In this document: piece by piece, positions 5,198-5,348 of the stretch | How the letters are laid out: each line of letters begins with the position of its first letter | How positions within the stretch are numbered: position 1 is the first letter of the stretch | Assembly: GCA_003132905.1 (NCBI GenBank) | Contig: PKZC01000129.1 | Span: 1-5,348 of the forward strand | Direction of reading: 5' to 3' | Length of the DNA stretch: 5,348 bases | Origin: Bryobacterales bacterium | GTDB lineage: Bacteria; Acidobacteriota; Terriglobia; Bryobacterales; Bryobacteraceae | The notes under the pieces: model-generated | Database searches by the model: none | The model's input: only the letters and a program-made list of their open reading frames with translations | What the model was told of the DNA's origin: nothing | Position numbers and translations under genes: made by a program

Positions 5198-5348
5198 ATG
5201 CTCATCGAGATCGAGCACGGAGACGAGGTTTGCGTTCTCCGCCTCAGCGGCCACTTCCGTTCCGGCGAAGACCCGGATTACGTTCGCGATAAATTGGATG
5301 GGATCAAAAGCCATGACTGCAATAAAATGCTCGCGGATCTCCGCGAGT
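5198..5348 (+). CDS. STAS-domain protein (anti-sigma factor antagonist-like), 5' part
   Basis: The first 50 residues read MLIEIEHGDEVCVLRLSGHF and then RSGEDPDYVRDKLDGIKSHD, continuing CNKMLADLRE before the window ends. The pattern of alternating strands (IEIEHGDEVCVLRLSGHF), a helix (DPDYVRDKLDGI) and a second strand (KMLADLRE) fits the start of a STAS domain as in SpoIIAA/RsbV-type antagonists, which bind and neutralise anti-sigma factors when unphosphorylated. The serine or threonine that is phosphorylated lies beyond the window end, so regulation by a kinase cannot be judged. ATG 5198 is preferred because family members start MLIEIE; AGG at 5189-5191 is a weak ribosome site six bases upstream. 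An in-frame ATG at 5171 would add nine residues. The protein looks healthy as far as it is visible. Confidence 0.75.
   Translation, partial: MLIEIEHGDEVCVLRLSGHFRSGEDPDYVRDKLDGIKSHDCNKMLADLRE

Overview
The window looks like a piece of an Acidobacteriota-type chromosome or a metagenomic contig. G+C is moderate, by eye in the mid-50s. The protein repertoire points the same way: a YtxH-like stress protein, a stand-alone LigD-type ligase domain, a TraR/DksA-like protein, a large GT4 glycosyltransferase with a linked glycosidase-like domain, and a STAS protein. The assignment rests on remembered resemblance, since no search could be run.

The most striking property is decay. Only two genes look intact over their whole length: the GT4 glycosyltransferase (minus, 1037-2245) and the DksA-like protein just upstream of it (minus, 2314-2682). 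They lie in tandem 68 bases apart and each has a good Shine-Dalgarno sequence, so they probably form one transcription unit. Both are altered: the zinc finger of the DksA-like protein appears to lack seven residues including one cysteine, and the glycosyltransferase is cut off by a stop codon from a recognisable C-terminal glycosidase-like domain that continues in the same frame and then breaks off.

Layout. 1-366: no gene; a 17-base direct repeat with a 20-base period at 114-150. 367-713 (+): YtxH pseudogene with two stops and a one-base frameshift. About 779-868 (+): possible relic of a sigma-54 activator AAA domain. 914-1036 (-): relic of the glycosidase-like domain. 1037-2245 (-): glycosyltransferase. 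2314-2682 (-): DksA-like protein. 2785-3015 (-): dead response-regulator receiver domain. 3104-3265 (-): end of a histidine kinase ATPase domain; with the receiver it probably represents one decayed hybrid kinase. 3290-3571 (+): unidentified protein, probably a C-terminal fragment. 3751-4433 (-): DUF3800 gene split by a frameshift. 4463-4672 (-): N-terminal stub of an ATP-dependent DNA ligase. 4673-5197: no recognisable gene. 5198-5348 (+): start of a STAS-domain protein running off the end.

I see no new multi-gene system. The window is best read as a rearranged segment in which fragments of regulators, a DNA-repair enzyme and a DUF3800 protein have been joined by deletions and are degrading around a surviving two-gene unit. 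Some single-base lesions could instead be sequencing errors, but the missing domain ends and abrupt losses of homology cannot.
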